Part shown: positions 35,254 through 44,765 of the stretch, piece by piece | Position numbering within the stretch: the first letter of the stretch is position 1 | Layout of the letters: every line of letters begins with the position of its first letter | Source: Hyphomicrobiales bacterium | Lineage (GTDB): Bacteria > Pseudomonadota > Alphaproteobacteria > Rhizobiales > RI-29 | Direction: 5' to 3' | NCBI GenBank assembly: GCA_016125495.1 | Contig: WGLQ01000002.1 | Coordinates: 276,969-340,968 of the forward strand | DNA: 64,000 nucleotides | Made by a program: the position numbers and the translations under genes | Notes under the pieces: model-generated | Told to the model about the DNA's origin: nothing | The model's database searches: none | The model's input: only the letters and a program-made list of their open reading frames with translations

Positions 35254-36525
35254 ATGAAACTGCGCGATCTCGAGGTCTTCGTCGTCGGCACGCCGCCCCC
35301 CGGCTGGGGTGGGCGCTATTTCATCTTCGTCAAGGTCACGGCCGACAACGGCATCGTCGGCTACGGCGAGGTCTATGCGGCGGCCGTCGGCCCGCGCGCC
35401 ATGGAAGCCGTCATCCGCGACGTCTTCGAGCGCCACAGGATGGGCGAGAACCCCGAGAACATCGAGATGATGTTCCGGCGCGCCTATTCCTCCGGCTTCA
35501 CGCAGCGCCCCGATCCGACGGTGATCGGGGCCTTCTCCGGCCTCGAGATGGCCTGCTGGGACATCCTCGGCAAGGCGCACGACCGGCCGGTCTATGCCCT
35601 CCTCGGCGGGCTGATGAACGAGCGCATCCGCTCCTACACCTACCTTTATCCTCTGCCCCATCACGACATCAACGAGTTCTGGCTCTCGCCCGAGATGTCG
35701 GCCGAGAGCGCGCTCGAGATGGTCGCGCTCGGCTTCACGGCGATCAAATTCGATCCGGCCGGGCCCTATACGCTGCGCGGTGGCCACCAGCCGGCGATGA
35801 CGGACATCGAGAATTCCGTGCGTTTTTGCCGGGAGTTGCGCAAGGCGGTCGGCAACAGGGCCGACCTCCTTTTCGGCACACACGGCCAGTTCACGACGGA
35901 CGGCGCCATCCGCCTCGGCAGGCGGCTCGAGGAATTCGATCCCCTCTGGTACGAGGAGCCGATCCCGCCGGACAACATCGCCGAATTCCGCAAGGTCGCG
36001 GACGCGGTGCGCATTCCGATCGCGACCGGCGAGCGCATGACGACGAAGACGGAGTTCGGGGCCCTCCTCAAGTGCGGGGGAGCGAGCATCCTGCAGCCGG
36101 CGCTCGGGCGCTCGGGCGGCATTCTCGAGACCAAGAAGATCGCGGCGATCGCCGAGGTTTTCAATGCGCAGGTGGCGCCGCACCTCTATGCCGGACCGGT
36201 CGAGTGGGCGGCCAACATCCAGCTCGCGGCGAACATCCCCAACCTCCTCATCGTCGAGACCATCCAGACAGGAGGGGAATTCCACCTCAGGCTGATCAAG
36301 AATTCGATCCGCTGGGAGGAGGGCTACATCATCGCGCCGACGGCGCCCGGGCTCGGCATCGAGTTCGACGAGGAACTCGCGCGCGCCCATCCCTACACCG
36401 GCACGCGGCTCCATCTCGAGATGACGGAAGTGCCCTGCAACTATTCCAAGGGTAACGCCTTCCTCGGAGGCGCGCCGCCGGAACCGATCGATGGCGGAAA
36501 GAAGAAAAAGAGCGGCAAGAAATGA
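35254..36525 (+). CDS. Mandelate racemase/enolase-superfamily dehydratase (sugar-acid type)
   Basis: 423 residues from ATG 35254, with GAGG upstream. The N-terminal capping domain (GIVGYGEVYAAAVGPRAMEA) is followed by a modified TIM barrel. Putative metal ligands are an acidic residue around NRADLLFGTHGQFT, Glu in WYEEPIPPDN and Glu in IATGERMTTKTEFG. The His of VAPHLYAGPVEWAANIQLA and the His in FGTHGQF fit the acid-sugar dehydratase (galactonate/gluconate dehydratase-like) branch. The last residues are Lys-rich (KKKKSGKK). The exact substrate is not predictable. The stop overlaps the next start by four bases. Confidence 0.85.
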   Translation: MKLRDLEVFVVGTPPPGWGGRYFIFVKVTADNGIVGYGEVYAAAVGPRAMEAVIRDVFERHRMGENPENIEMMFRRAYSSGFTQRPDPTVIGAFSGLEMACWDILGKAHDRPVYALLGGLMNERIRSYTYLYPLPHHDINEFWLSPEMSAESALEMVALGFTAIKFDPAGPYTLRGGHQPAMTDIENSVRFCRELRKAVGNRADLLFGTHGQFTTDGAIRLGRRLEEFDPLWYEEPIPPDNIAEFRKVADAVRIPIATGERMTTKTEFGALLKCGGASILQPALGRSGGILETKKIAAIAEVFNAQVAPHLYAGPVEWAANIQLAANIPNLLIVETIQTGGEFHLRLIKNSIRWEEGYIIAPTAPGLGIEFDEELARAHPYTGTRLHLEMTEVPCNYSKGNAFLGGAPPEPIDGGKKKKSGKK

Positions 36526-37922
36526 CCGGGGGCAACCGGACGACGATCGAACGCATCGCGGCCTTCACCAGCACGCTCTCCTGCGACAAGGAGAATGGCG
36601 TTGCCGCCGCTGTCGGGGCGGCGCTCGTCGACACCGTCGGGTGCATGCTCGTCGGTGCGGCGAGCGACGTTGCGGTCCGAACGCGGCAGGCCGTCTCGGC
36701 CTTCGGCAAGGGCGATGCGCGGCTCTTCGGCACGGCTCGCTCGGCGCCACCACCCTGGGCGGCGCTCGCGAATGCGGTCGCGGCCCATGCCTATGACTTC
36801 GACGACTGGGAGGAGCCGGGCAACACGCATTGCAGCGCGGTGCTGTTCCCGGCCATCCTTGCCGCGGCGAGCGGGCGCGGCCTTTCCGGAGCCGAACTCG
36901 CGGACGCCTATGCCGCGGGGTTCGAGGTCATCGCCAGGCTCGGGGAGATGGTGAATTTCGATCACTACGATCGGGGATTTCATTCCACAGCGACGCTCGG
37001 ATCGATCGGGGCAGCCGGTGCGGTCGCGCGCCTCATGGGGCTCGATGCGACGCGGACCGCGTATGCCCTGTCGCTCGCGGTCAGCCGGGCCGGCGGGCTC
37101 ACCTGCCAGTTCGGGGCCGGGTCCAAGCCCTTGCAGGCGGGCGCGGCGGCCGAGACCGGCGTGGTGGCGGCCTCTCTTGCAGCCAGCGGCATCACGGCGC
37201 AACCCGGCAGTCTGGACGGTCCGGGCGGCTTCATGGCGCTTTATGGTCCGCAACGGCCAGGGGGCGTCGATCGCGAACGTGTCGAGGGCGCGCTCGGGCG
37301 CCTCGGGCAGCCGCTCGCGATTCTCGAGCATGGCATCGTCGTCAAGCCCTATCCCTGCTGCAGCTATATCCACCGGCTGATCGACTGCGCCCTCGCCGTG
37401 CGGGCGATGCCGGGCTTTGCCGTGGCCGAGATCGAAAGGGTCGACTGTTCGCTGCTCGCACCGCACGCGGCGATCGCACACTTCGGCGTGCCGACGCGGA
37501 TGTCGGAGGCGCAATTCTCCGTTCCGTACTCGGTTGCGGTGGCGCTTCGAAGCGGCGGAGTCGAAATCGCGGACTTCACCGGGGAGACCTGGCGAGAGCC
37601 GGAGGTCGATGCGCTCATGGCGCGCACGACGGTCCTTCCACGGACGCCGAAGCGGCCGGAGCTCAATTACGATCCCGAGGACCCGGATACGATCACGGTA
37701 CGTCTGCGCGGCGGTCGCGCATTGCGGGCCGAAGCGGTTTTCCAGCTCGGGGCTCCGCGCAACCCGCTTCCGCGCGATGGGTTGATCAGGAAATTCCGCG
37801 CCAACGCCGGGCTCGCGGTGACCGGGGAGGATGCGCGCGAGGCGGCACTCGGTAACCTCCTCGCACTCGAGCCCGACTGCGACGTCTTCGGGACGTTGGC
37901 GGCATTTCAGCCCGAAGCCTGA
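36522..37922 (+). CDS. MmgE/PrpD family protein
   Basis: A 466-residue all-helical protein of the MmgE/PrpD family, which includes 2-methylcitrate dehydratase, cis-aconitate decarboxylase and many enzymes of unknown substrate. Family features are ANAVAAHAYDFDDWEEPGNT, HSTATLGSIGAAGAVARLMG, GSKPLQAGAAAETGVVAASL and KPYPCCSYIHRLIDC. It starts at ATG 36522, overlapping the upstream dehydratase stop (ATGA), so the two are coupled. This suggests a shared pathway for a hydroxy-acid, not propionate metabolism; no prpB/prpC are present. Confidence 0.88.
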   Translation: MTGGNRTTIERIAAFTSTLSCDKENGVAAAVGAALVDTVGCMLVGAASDVAVRTRQAVSAFGKGDARLFGTARSAPPPWAALANAVAAHAYDFDDWEEPGNTHCSAVLFPAILAAASGRGLSGAELADAYAAGFEVIARLGEMVNFDHYDRGFHSTATLGSIGAAGAVARLMGLDATRTAYALSLAVSRAGGLTCQFGAGSKPLQAGAAAETGVVAASLAASGITAQPGSLDGPGGFMALYGPQRPGGVDRERVEGALGRLGQPLAILEHGIVVKPYPCCSYIHRLIDCALAVRAMPGFAVAEIERVDCSLLAPHAAIAHFGVPTRMSEAQFSVPYSVAVALRSGGVEIADFTGETWREPEVDALMARTTVLPRTPKRPELNYDPEDPDTITVRLRGGRALRAEAVFQLGAPRNPLPRDGLIRKFRANAGLAVTGEDAREAALGNLLALEPDCDVFGTLAAFQPEA

Positions 37923-37973
37923 TCCGTACGCCCTTCAAGCTCAGTGCGACACGAGCAGATGCGAGCACTGCCG

Positions 37974-39011
37974 ATGACCGAGCCCGCGAGCCAGCTCATC
38001 GATCCCGAGGGGATCGCCCGCTATCTCGAAGCCCATCTGCCGGGCTTTTCGGGACCCGTTTGGGTGGAGAAATTCGCGAGCGGACAGTCCAACCCCACCT
38101 TCCGGCTCGAGACGCCCGGGGGACGGTATGTGCTGCGCCGCAAACCGCCGGGTCAACTGCTCAAGTCGGCGCATGCGGTCGATCGGGAATTCCGTGTCAT
38201 GCGGGCGCTCGCGGGATCGCGGGTGCCCGTGCCGCGGGTCCACCTCCTCTGCGAGGACGAGACGGTGATCGGCTCGATGTTCCTCGTAATGGAACTGGTC
38301 GAGGGCCGTCACTTCGGCGACCCGCGCGTGCCGGAGGTGGACAATCGCGAGCGCTCGGCGATCTACGACGATATGAACAGGGTGCTTGCGGCGCTGCACG
38401 ACATCGATGTCGAGGCGGTCGGGCTCGCGGATTTCGGTCGGGCGGGAAATTATTTCGCTCGTCAGGTCGCCCGCTGGTCGCAGCAATACCGCGCCTCGGC
38501 CACCCGCGAGATCGTGGACATGGATCGGCTGATCGCCTGGCTCGAGGCTGCGACGCCCGAGGACGACGGGCGGATCGGCCTCGTGCACGGCGACTACCGG
38601 ATCGACAACATGATTTTTCGTGCCGAGGCGCCGCGCATCGCCGCGGTCATCGACTGGGAGCTTTCCACGATCGGCCATCCGTTCGCCGATCTCGCGTTCC
38701 AGTGCATGCAGTGGCGGATGCCGGTCGGACCGGAGGGGCGGGGGCTCGAGGGTGTGGATCGCGCGAGCCTCGGCATTCCGAGCGAATCCGACTATGTCGC
38801 GCGCTATTGCGAACGGCGCGGGATCGACGGCATAGCGAACTGGGAATTCTATCTCGCCTTCAGCTTTTTTCGCCTCGCGGCGATCATGGAAGGGGTGCTG
38901 CGGCGGGCACTCGAGGGCAATGCGTCGAACCCGGAGCAGGCCCGACGGCTCGGCTCGGCGGTGCCGCTGATGGCGCAGAAGGCGATGGCGATCGTCGAGC
39001 ACGGCGCCTGA
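37974..39011 (+). CDS. Aminoglycoside-phosphotransferase-fold kinase (ACAD10/11-like phosphotransferase family)
   Basis: 345 residues from ATG 37974; ATG 37959 and GTG 37944 are in-frame alternatives. The APH/choline-kinase fold is shown by the nucleotide loop (SGQSNPTFRLETPGGRYVLRR), the catalytic loop LVHGDYRIDNMIF (His-Gly-Asp...Asn) and the metal site AAVIDWELSTIGHPFADLAF. Close relatives are often encoded with acyl-CoA dehydrogenases (ACAD10/11-type) and phosphorylate hydroxyacyl-CoAs, which differs from antibiotic resistance. It is the third gene of the dehydratase/PrpD operon, 51 bases after PrpD. Confidence 0.85.
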   Translation: MTEPASQLIDPEGIARYLEAHLPGFSGPVWVEKFASGQSNPTFRLETPGGRYVLRRKPPGQLLKSAHAVDREFRVMRALAGSRVPVPRVHLLCEDETVIGSMFLVMELVEGRHFGDPRVPEVDNRERSAIYDDMNRVLAALHDIDVEAVGLADFGRAGNYFARQVARWSQQYRASATREIVDMDRLIAWLEAATPEDDGRIGLVHGDYRIDNMIFRAEAPRIAAVIDWELSTIGHPFADLAFQCMQWRMPVGPEGRGLEGVDRASLGIPSESDYVARYCERRGIDGIANWEFYLAFSFFRLAAIMEGVLRRALEGNASNPEQARRLGSAVPLMAQKAMAIVEHGA

Positions 39012-39047
39012 GCGGGGCCGGACCGCACCTCACCCTGCAAACAATTC

Positions 39048-39078
39048 GAGGCCCGCGATGGTGCGCGGGTCTCGTTTC
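39048..39078 (+). terminator. Rho-independent terminator after the phosphotransferase gene
   Basis: GAGGCCCGCG (39048-39057) pairs with CGCGGGTCTC (39064-39073) with one G-T wobble and a six-base loop, followed by GTTTCCTT. It separates the plus-strand operon from the convergent TadG-like gene. Confidence 0.65.
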
Positions 39079-39120
39079 CTTCTTCGCCTTCGCGGGTCGT
39101 GGGTCCCGCCGGGCGATGGA

Positions 39121-40359
39121 TCAGTTCAGGACGATCGAACCGTCGTTGGTCATCGGCAAGGTCACGTCCATGTTGGCCTGGTCCATGTCGATCTGGAAGA
39201 CGCCATTGCCACGGATCATGAAGCTGTCGGCGATGATCGGCATGAGCGGGGAGTTGATGCCGAACGAGCCACCACCGGTGATGAAGACAGTCTGGCCAGG
39301 CAGGTAGATCGTGCCGACCATCGTGATGTCACCGCCGCCGTTGATCACGCTCGTCTCGTCATCGGACGATTCGATGTCGTTGGGGTCCTGGATGAAGAGG
39401 AAGCCCTCGTAGTTGCCTTCGGTCTGGGCACGCAGATCGGCAATCGCACCGCCGTCGATGTCGACGAGCGCGTCGTCACCGACGAGGTAGATCGTCACGC
39501 CGAGCCCGGTCACCTCGGCGCCTGAGCCGACGCTGAAGGGGCCGTCCTTCATGATGTAGACGCCCGGCTGCAGGGTCGCCTCGGCGTGGGTGCGGATGTC
39601 GAGGCCGCCGCAGTAGATGCCGGGCGAGAGGGTGCGCGGGCCCTGCTGCATGCGGACCGATTCGTTGTTGTAGTCGCAGCCCTCGCTTTCCGGATAGGCC
39701 ATGCCGGCATAGGGGTCGGCAACGTGCCCGCAGGTCTTGGGGCGCGGCGTGAAGTTGGTGCCGGACCAGCCACCGACGGTGCAGAACATGGTCGAGGAGG
39801 CGCTCGTCGTGCCGCCCGCATAGAGGGCGTCGGGAGCTGTCGAGTTGGTCTGCACCGAGCAGTTGACTGCGGTCAAGGTGCCGGTGCCCGAGATTTCGAT
39901 CGCCTTGCTCTTGGTCTCGTTGAGCGCGAGGAGGCAGATGGGCTTGGGCTGGACGGCGTTCGCGGTCGAGTTCACCGAAACCTCGACGCCCTCGAGGCCG
40001 ACGACGCCGAGGAAGGTCGTGTCGATGCTGGCATTTGCTGAGGCGATGATGCGGTTGCCGTCGTTGCTGATCTGCGGCGTCGCCGACGCGGCGAAACCGT
40101 TGAGGAAGTTCGCCGTGAAGATCTGGTTGGCGAGAACCAGCCGCTCCTCGATCGAGACGTTGGTCGCCTTGGCGGCACCCACCACAGCGGCATCGAGCGC
40201 CTGCTGGAGATGGGTGCGCACCGAGAGTGCACGCCCGTAGTCCACCGAGGAGCCGAGCGCGACAATGATCGGCGTCAGCGCCGCGGCGAAGATGATCGCG
40301 ACGTTGCCCCGACGGTCGGAAGCAAAGTGCGACAGGTGCTGCTTCAAAGAGGTCGTCAT
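39121..40359 (-). CDS. TadE/TadG-like pilus-associated protein
   Basis: 412 residues from ATG 40359 behind GGGGAC. The N-terminus is the TadE/G motif: DRRGNVAIIFAAALTPIIVA then LGSSVDYGRALSVRTHLQQA, a single N-terminal membrane span followed by an amphipathic helix. The large C-terminal part is extracytoplasmic and rich in Thr/Ser/Asn/Gly. It has several Cys and beta-strand stretches (GGGDITMVGTIYLPGQTVFI, repeated Gly/Asp patterns), as in TadG-type proteins. These contribute to Flp/Tad pilus assembly at the cell surface. No other tad/cpa gene is in the window, so it is an orphan. Confidence 0.8.
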   Translation of the reverse strand: MTTSLKQHLSHFASDRRGNVAIIFAAALTPIIVALGSSVDYGRALSVRTHLQQALDAAVVGAAKATNVSIEERLVLANQIFTANFLNGFAASATPQISNDGNRIIASANASIDTTFLGVVGLEGVEVSVNSTANAVQPKPICLLALNETKSKAIEISGTGTLTAVNCSVQTNSTAPDALYAGGTTSASSTMFCTVGGWSGTNFTPRPKTCGHVADPYAGMAYPESEGCDYNNESVRMQQGPRTLSPGIYCGGLDIRTHAEATLQPGVYIMKDGPFSVGSGAEVTGLGVTIYLVGDDALVDIDGGAIADLRAQTEGNYEGFLFIQDPNDIESSDDETSVINGGGDITMVGTIYLPGQTVFITGGGSFGINSPLMPIIADSFMIRGNGVFQIDMDQANMDVTLPMTNDGSIVLN

Positions 40360-40849
40360 CTGTTCAGTCCCCACACCGGCGCCCGCCACCACAATCGAAA
40401 AATTCCGGGCGCCTTGGTGAATGGAATAGTTGACAGGACTGTCACACTCCTTAAGCGGATTGGTCCAATTTTCCCGAATTGCGGTGGGGTGGTGTCAAGG
40501 ATGCGCGCATGCTGAATGAGATTTTAATGTGCCGAGAGTTCATTTTATTCAAACCCGCCGCCGTGTGAGGGCGGGGTCCGGTTGCGGTCGGCGCTCCCGC
40601 CGTCTGGCGACTCCAAGTCGCCTGAAACCACGTAAAATCGGGTGATTTCAGCGGGGGGGGCGGCTGACGATCCGCTGCTTCGGGGGGGGGTAGGAGGCCC
40701 GGAATGGCGCCTTATCGCACACTCGAATATCGATAAATTCGAGCGCATTTTTAATCGATCACGTTCGATCGAGAAATCGAATTGAAAAATCGGCCGGCAC
40801 ACGGATCATAATCGCCGTTCACCTTTGGACCGTCCTGGTGTTTACCAAT
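40360..40849. other. Intergenic region with G-tracts and an imperfect stem-loop
   Basis: 490 bases without a convincing gene lie between the TadG-like gene and the MBL-fold gene. It contains a G8 run (40653-40660), a G9 run (40682-40690) and an imperfect hairpin (CTGAAACCA 40622-40630 with TGATTTCAG 40643-40651). An AT-rich patch of about 80 bases (40720-40800) carries several TCGA/ATCGAT motifs and may be a promoter region. An 85-codon minus frame over it (40545-40802) has unconvincing composition. Confidence 0.4.
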
Positions 40850-41692
40850 TCAGTTGTCGTTCACCGTTGAAAGTGCCTGCCGTCCGACGATGATGGTGAG
40901 GTGCGGGCTCACGGAGAGCGTCGCGGTTGCTCCAGGGGCGATGACGGGCGGTGTCTCGAGCAGGCGGTCGAGGCAGGCCAGCAGGCACTCGAGGTCGGGC
41001 CGCGCGAGCCGTGGGGCGGTCGGCGCGGCATCGGCGGCATGGGCCCCGAGGATGGTGGTCGCGTGGCCGAGCAGCGGGAGGAGGGTGTCTGCGGTCGCGC
41101 GGTAGTCGGCGATGCTCGCACCGGGCGTCTGGGCATAGAGGGGACCCGGGTAGAGGAAGTCGGCGGCGAGGAGGATGTCGGCGTCGGCCAGCCAGAGGGA
41201 CACGCTGTCGGGTGAATGGCCGGGTGTGTGGAGGAGGCGCGCCGCGCGGCCGCCGAGGTCGATGGCGGTGCCGATGGGCAGCCATTCCGTAACGTGGAAC
41301 GTCGGAGCCTCGCGGTCTTCATGGCTGCCGAGGAAAAGCTCTTCGGGCGGGGTGACGGCATTACCCGATGCACAAGCGCGCAGAACCGGCAGGTCCGGTA
41401 AGGCCACGCACGAAAAGCGGGTGACGTTGCCGAGGTGGTCGTAGTGCATGTGCGAGGGGAGCGCGACGAGGGGGCGGCCGGCGGCGAGGCGGGCGGCAAG
41501 GTCGGTGATGTCGCCGAAGTAGGAGCCGGTGTCGAAGAGCAGCGCGCGTTCGGCGCCGACGATGAGGTAGCTCCAGTTGCGCTGCTCGTAGAGCGGCTCG
41601 CCGATGCCGTAGAGGCCCGGTGCGATCTCCTCGACGGCATACCAGCGGCCGTCGAGGGTTTCGGGCGCCGGGGCTGCCTGGTGCGGGGGCAT
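40850..41692 (-). CDS. Metallo-beta-lactamase-fold hydrolase
   Basis: 280 residues from ATG 41692. The zinc motif SHMHYDHLGN (HxHxDH), the later His in LLHTPGHSPDS, Asp in LLAADFLYPG and His in ILGAHAAD supply the usual two-zinc site. There is no signal peptide, so it is probably cytoplasmic, a hydrolase of the glyoxalase II/lactonase-like kind; the substrate is unknown. The gene starts 13 bases after the WD40-protease stop and may belong to the same transcript. Confidence 0.85.
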   Translation of the reverse strand: MPPHQAAPAPETLDGRWYAVEEIAPGLYGIGEPLYEQRNWSYLIVGAERALLFDTGSYFGDITDLAARLAAGRPLVALPSHMHYDHLGNVTRFSCVALPDLPVLRACASGNAVTPPEELFLGSHEDREAPTFHVTEWLPIGTAIDLGGRAARLLHTPGHSPDSVSLWLADADILLAADFLYPGPLYAQTPGASIADYRATADTLLPLLGHATTILGAHAADAAPTAPRLARPDLECLLACLDRLLETPPVIAPGATATLSVSPHLTIIVGRQALSTVNDN

Positions 41693-41705
41693 CGCGCCGA
41701 CCGTC

Positions 41706-44700
41706 CTATTGGGCGCCGGCGGTGCGTAGAATGCCGAGGCCCGCGGGCCGGTGCAGCCGCTCGATGTCGCTCTGGTCGAGCGGGCGAGTGTCGAGCCGTC
41801 CCTCGAGCGACATGGTCAGGTATTGGCTGATCGCTTCCTTGGGTGCCGCAAAGCCGCCGTCCGGCGAGCGGGACAGCCAGTCGCCGCTCGGCAGAATCTG
41901 GAAGCGCGCGAGTTCCTCGCCGGCATCGTTGGAGAGGGCCACCGCGTTGTTGTGTGCGCGTGCCTTGAGCCGGCCGTCGGCGCTGCGGGCTTCGTCACCG
42001 AGGGGCACCGGATACTGGCCCGCCGCAGAGGACAAGCGCGATCCGTCCCTGACCCTCCAATAGACGTCCTCGCCGCCGCTGGTGCGCGCGCGCAGGCTCG
42101 CTCCGTCCGACGAAAACGCGACGTCCATGACCCAGGCGCCGTTGCCCTCGATGGTGCGCACCAGCTTGCCGTTCGCGGCATTCCAGAGCCGGATGGTTTC
42201 GTCGTCGCTGCCGGTCGCAACGAGGCTTCCGTCCGGCGAGAAGGCGGCGGTGCGCACGTAATCGGTATGGCCCGTGAGGCGGTGGAGAAGGCGGCCGTTG
42301 CCGGCGTCCCAGACGAGTGCGGACTTGTCGTCGCTGGCGGTGACGATGCGGTTGCCGGCCGCCGAGAACGTCACGGAGCGGATCCAATCGCTGTGGCCGG
42401 ACATGGTGCGCAAGAGCAACCAGCCGGTCCCCCGATCCCAGACGCGCAACTTGCCGTCATCATGTCCGCCGGCAAGGATGCGGCCGTTCGGAGAATAGGT
42501 GAGGGCGCGCGGGGTGGAATTGTAGCTCGTGAAGGTGTGGGTCACACGGCCGCTGTCGACGTCCCAGAGCCGCACGCGGTTGTCACCGAAGGCGGTGGCG
42601 AGGGTGCGCCCGTCGGGGGCGAAGGCCATGGCGCCGATGCTGGCGTTGAGGCCCTCCATCGCGCGCACGGATTTGCCGGAGGCGGTCTCCCAGAGGCGAA
42701 CCGCGTTGTCACCCCCGGCACTCGCGATCCTGGCGCCATCGGCCGAGAACGAGAGCCCGTAGACGTAGCCCTGGTGCCCTTCGAAGGTGCGCACGAGCTT
42801 GCCGTTGCCGGGGTTCCAGAGTTGCACGTGGTTGTTGTCGGCGCCGCTCGCCAGCGATTTGCCGTCGGGTGAGAAGGCGAGCACACGAACCCAGTTGTCG
42901 ATGCTCTCGATGGTGCGCTGGAGCCGGCCGCTCGAGGCTTCCCAGATCCTGATCTTCTTGTCGTCGCTGCCTGTCGCGACGGTGCGCCCGTTGGGTGAAA
43001 TGGCGACGGCGCGTACGTAGTCGGCATGGCCTTCGAGCGTGCGCTGGAGGGCGCCGGCGTCGGACCAGATTCGCGCGGTCTTGTCGTCGCTGGCGGTTAC
43101 GACCGTGCGGCCGTCGCGCGTGATGGCGACGGCGCGGACCCAGTCGGTGTGGCCGGTGAAGGTGGTGATCATCTTGCGGGCCGCGAAATCCCAGAGGAGG
43201 GCGGAATGGTCGGCACTGCCGCTGGCGAGGCGCCTGCCATCCGGGGTGAACGCGAGCGACAGGACGAGGCTCGAGTGGCCCTCGAGGCGGCCGACCAGGC
43301 TGCCGCTCGCGGCATCGAAGACGCGGATGTGGCCGTCGCCGCCGCCAGCGACGATGAAGCGGCCATCGGGCGAGTAGACGACCGAGTTGAACGAAGTTTC
43401 GTGTTCGCCGAGTTCGCCGAGCAGGCGGCCGCTCGCGGCCTCCCAGACCTTGACCGTGTTGTCGTCGGAGGCGCTGGCGAGGCGCTTGCCGTCCGGCGAA
43501 TGGGCGACGCCGTTGACGGCGGCTGCGTGGCCGGCCTGGAGGACGATGCGCGGCCCCGTGGTGGCGCGGGTCGGCGCGGTGATCGTCGTGCGGCCCGGCT
43601 GGGTGGTGGGCGTCGAGGTCGAGGAACTCGGGGGCGCCGTGGTTTCGGTGCTCGTGTTCGCCGAATTGCCCGAACCGGACGAGCCGCTGCTCTCACCAGA
43701 CGGGGGTGTGCGCGAGGCGAGCTGCGGGCGGAGCGCGGTGAGCCGCTCCTCGGCGAGGGCGGCCTGTACGGTGCCGGCGTACTGCTTGATGAAGGCCTCG
43801 AGGACGACCGGGTTCTGGCTCTCCTTGATCGTCTCCCAGTAGCGCGCCGCCTCGCTCAGCGGGGCGACGGCCGGGCCCGGCTGGCCGAGCAGGGTTTGGC
43901 CCTGGGTCTGCTGCTGCTGCGGGCGCTCGTCGGGCACGAGCCCGCGCAGGCGCTGCGAGGCGGAAATCAGCCGCTCCATGCGCTTGCCGGCATTGAGGTT
44001 GCGCAAGGCGACGGCCGAGTAGTGCAGGCCGACGACGTTGCGCGTCGCGATGTCGAAGATCGGTGCGCCCGAGGAGCCGCCCATGGTGTCGCAATGGTGC
44101 AGCACGTCGTCGCCGTCGACGGCGGGGTCCGAGGTGTTGCAGCGCCCGAGCGTGATGTGCTGCTCGAAGCCGCCGGGATGGTGGATGATGAAGAGGCTCT
44201 GGCGGTTGTTGAGCTTGTCGGCGGCGAGTTTGACGGTGCCCCATTCGCGGCCGGGGCCGCCCTCGACCTGGAGGATCGCATAATCGAGGTTGGCGTCGGC
44301 CTCGAGCGGCGGCAGGCGGACGGGGTATTGCGCCACGCCATCGCGCGAGCGGGCCCTGAGGTAGCCCATCCAGAGCATGGCGACCTTGGCGTCGCGGATG
44401 CAGTGGTGGTTGGTGATGATGAGGTCCTCGGCGATGAGGCTCGCCGTGCAATAGCCGATGGCGCCGCTGGTGGTCTGGAAGGCGAAGCGGCCGACCGGGC
44501 GCGCGAGGCGGCGGAAGATGTCGCGGTCGGAAAGGTCGCGCACCGGCTGCATGTCGTTGGAGGCATTGACCGCTTCGAGGATGCGGTTGCCGGTGGACTG
44601 GTTGGCCGGGGGGTCGAGCGAGTAGATCGAGCCGGACTCGTAGTTGACGGTCTGGGCATCGGACGGGGTCGCCGAAAGCAGCAGGCCGCAAGCCAGGAGG

Positions 44701-44765
44701 GCGGCGAGGGCAGCGGGCAGGCTGGCGCGGCTGCGTGCGGTGGTGCGAGGGCGGCGCGTCGACAT
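41706..44765 (-). CDS. Exported trypsin-like serine protease fused to a 12-repeat WD40 propeller
   Basis: 1019 residues from ATG 44765 behind GGGAG. A signal peptide (about 1-38, SLPAALAALLACGLLLSATP then SDAQ) is followed by GSIYSLDPPANQST. The protease domain (about 85-260) has His121 (ITNHHC), Asp161 (NLDYAIL) and Ser232 (GGSSGAP). A helical module (KRMERLISASQRLRGL, LSEAARYWETIKESQNPVVL) leads to a Ser/Thr/Pro linker (about 352-405). Twelve WD40 repeats follow at about 411-915, the last degenerate (for example GHTDYVRTAAFSPDGSLVAT). A short C-terminal segment ends the protein. The propeller probably selects substrates or partners. A paralogous protease is upstream. Confidence 0.88.
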   Translation of the reverse strand: MSTRRPRTTARSRASLPAALAALLACGLLLSATPSDAQTVNYESGSIYSLDPPANQSTGNRILEAVNASNDMQPVRDLSDRDIFRRLARPVGRFAFQTTSGAIGYCTASLIAEDLIITNHHCIRDAKVAMLWMGYLRARSRDGVAQYPVRLPPLEADANLDYAILQVEGGPGREWGTVKLAADKLNNRQSLFIIHHPGGFEQHITLGRCNTSDPAVDGDDVLHHCDTMGGSSGAPIFDIATRNVVGLHYSAVALRNLNAGKRMERLISASQRLRGLVPDERPQQQQTQGQTLLGQPGPAVAPLSEAARYWETIKESQNPVVLEAFIKQYAGTVQAALAEERLTALRPQLASRTPPSGESSGSSGSGNSANTSTETTAPPSSSTSTPTTQPGRTTITAPTRATTGPRIVLQAGHAAAVNGVAHSPDGKRLASASDDNTVKVWEAASGRLLGELGEHETSFNSVVYSPDGRFIVAGGGDGHIRVFDAASGSLVGRLEGHSSLVLSLAFTPDGRRLASGSADHSALLWDFAARKMITTFTGHTDWVRAVAITRDGRTVVTASDDKTARIWSDAGALQRTLEGHADYVRAVAISPNGRTVATGSDDKKIRIWEASSGRLQRTIESIDNWVRVLAFSPDGKSLASGADNNHVQLWNPGNGKLVRTFEGHQGYVYGLSFSADGARIASAGGDNAVRLWETASGKSVRAMEGLNASIGAMAFAPDGRTLATAFGDNRVRLWDVDSGRVTHTFTSYNSTPRALTYSPNGRILAGGHDDGKLRVWDRGTGWLLLRTMSGHSDWIRSVTFSAAGNRIVTASDDKSALVWDAGNGRLLHRLTGHTDYVRTAAFSPDGSLVATGSDDETIRLWNAANGKLVRTIEGNGAWVMDVAFSSDGASLRARTSGGEDVYWRVRDGSRLSSAAGQYPVPLGDEARSADGRLKARAHNNAVALSNDAGEELARFQILPSGDWLSRSPDGGFAAPKEAISQYLTMSLEGRLDTRPLDQSDIERLHRPAGLGILRTAGAQ

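Noticed and set aside
40545-40802. 85-codon minus-strand frame in the 40.4-40.8 kb gap
   Set aside because: It runs through both G-tracts, has no ribosome-binding site that I could see, and has no recognisable fold.
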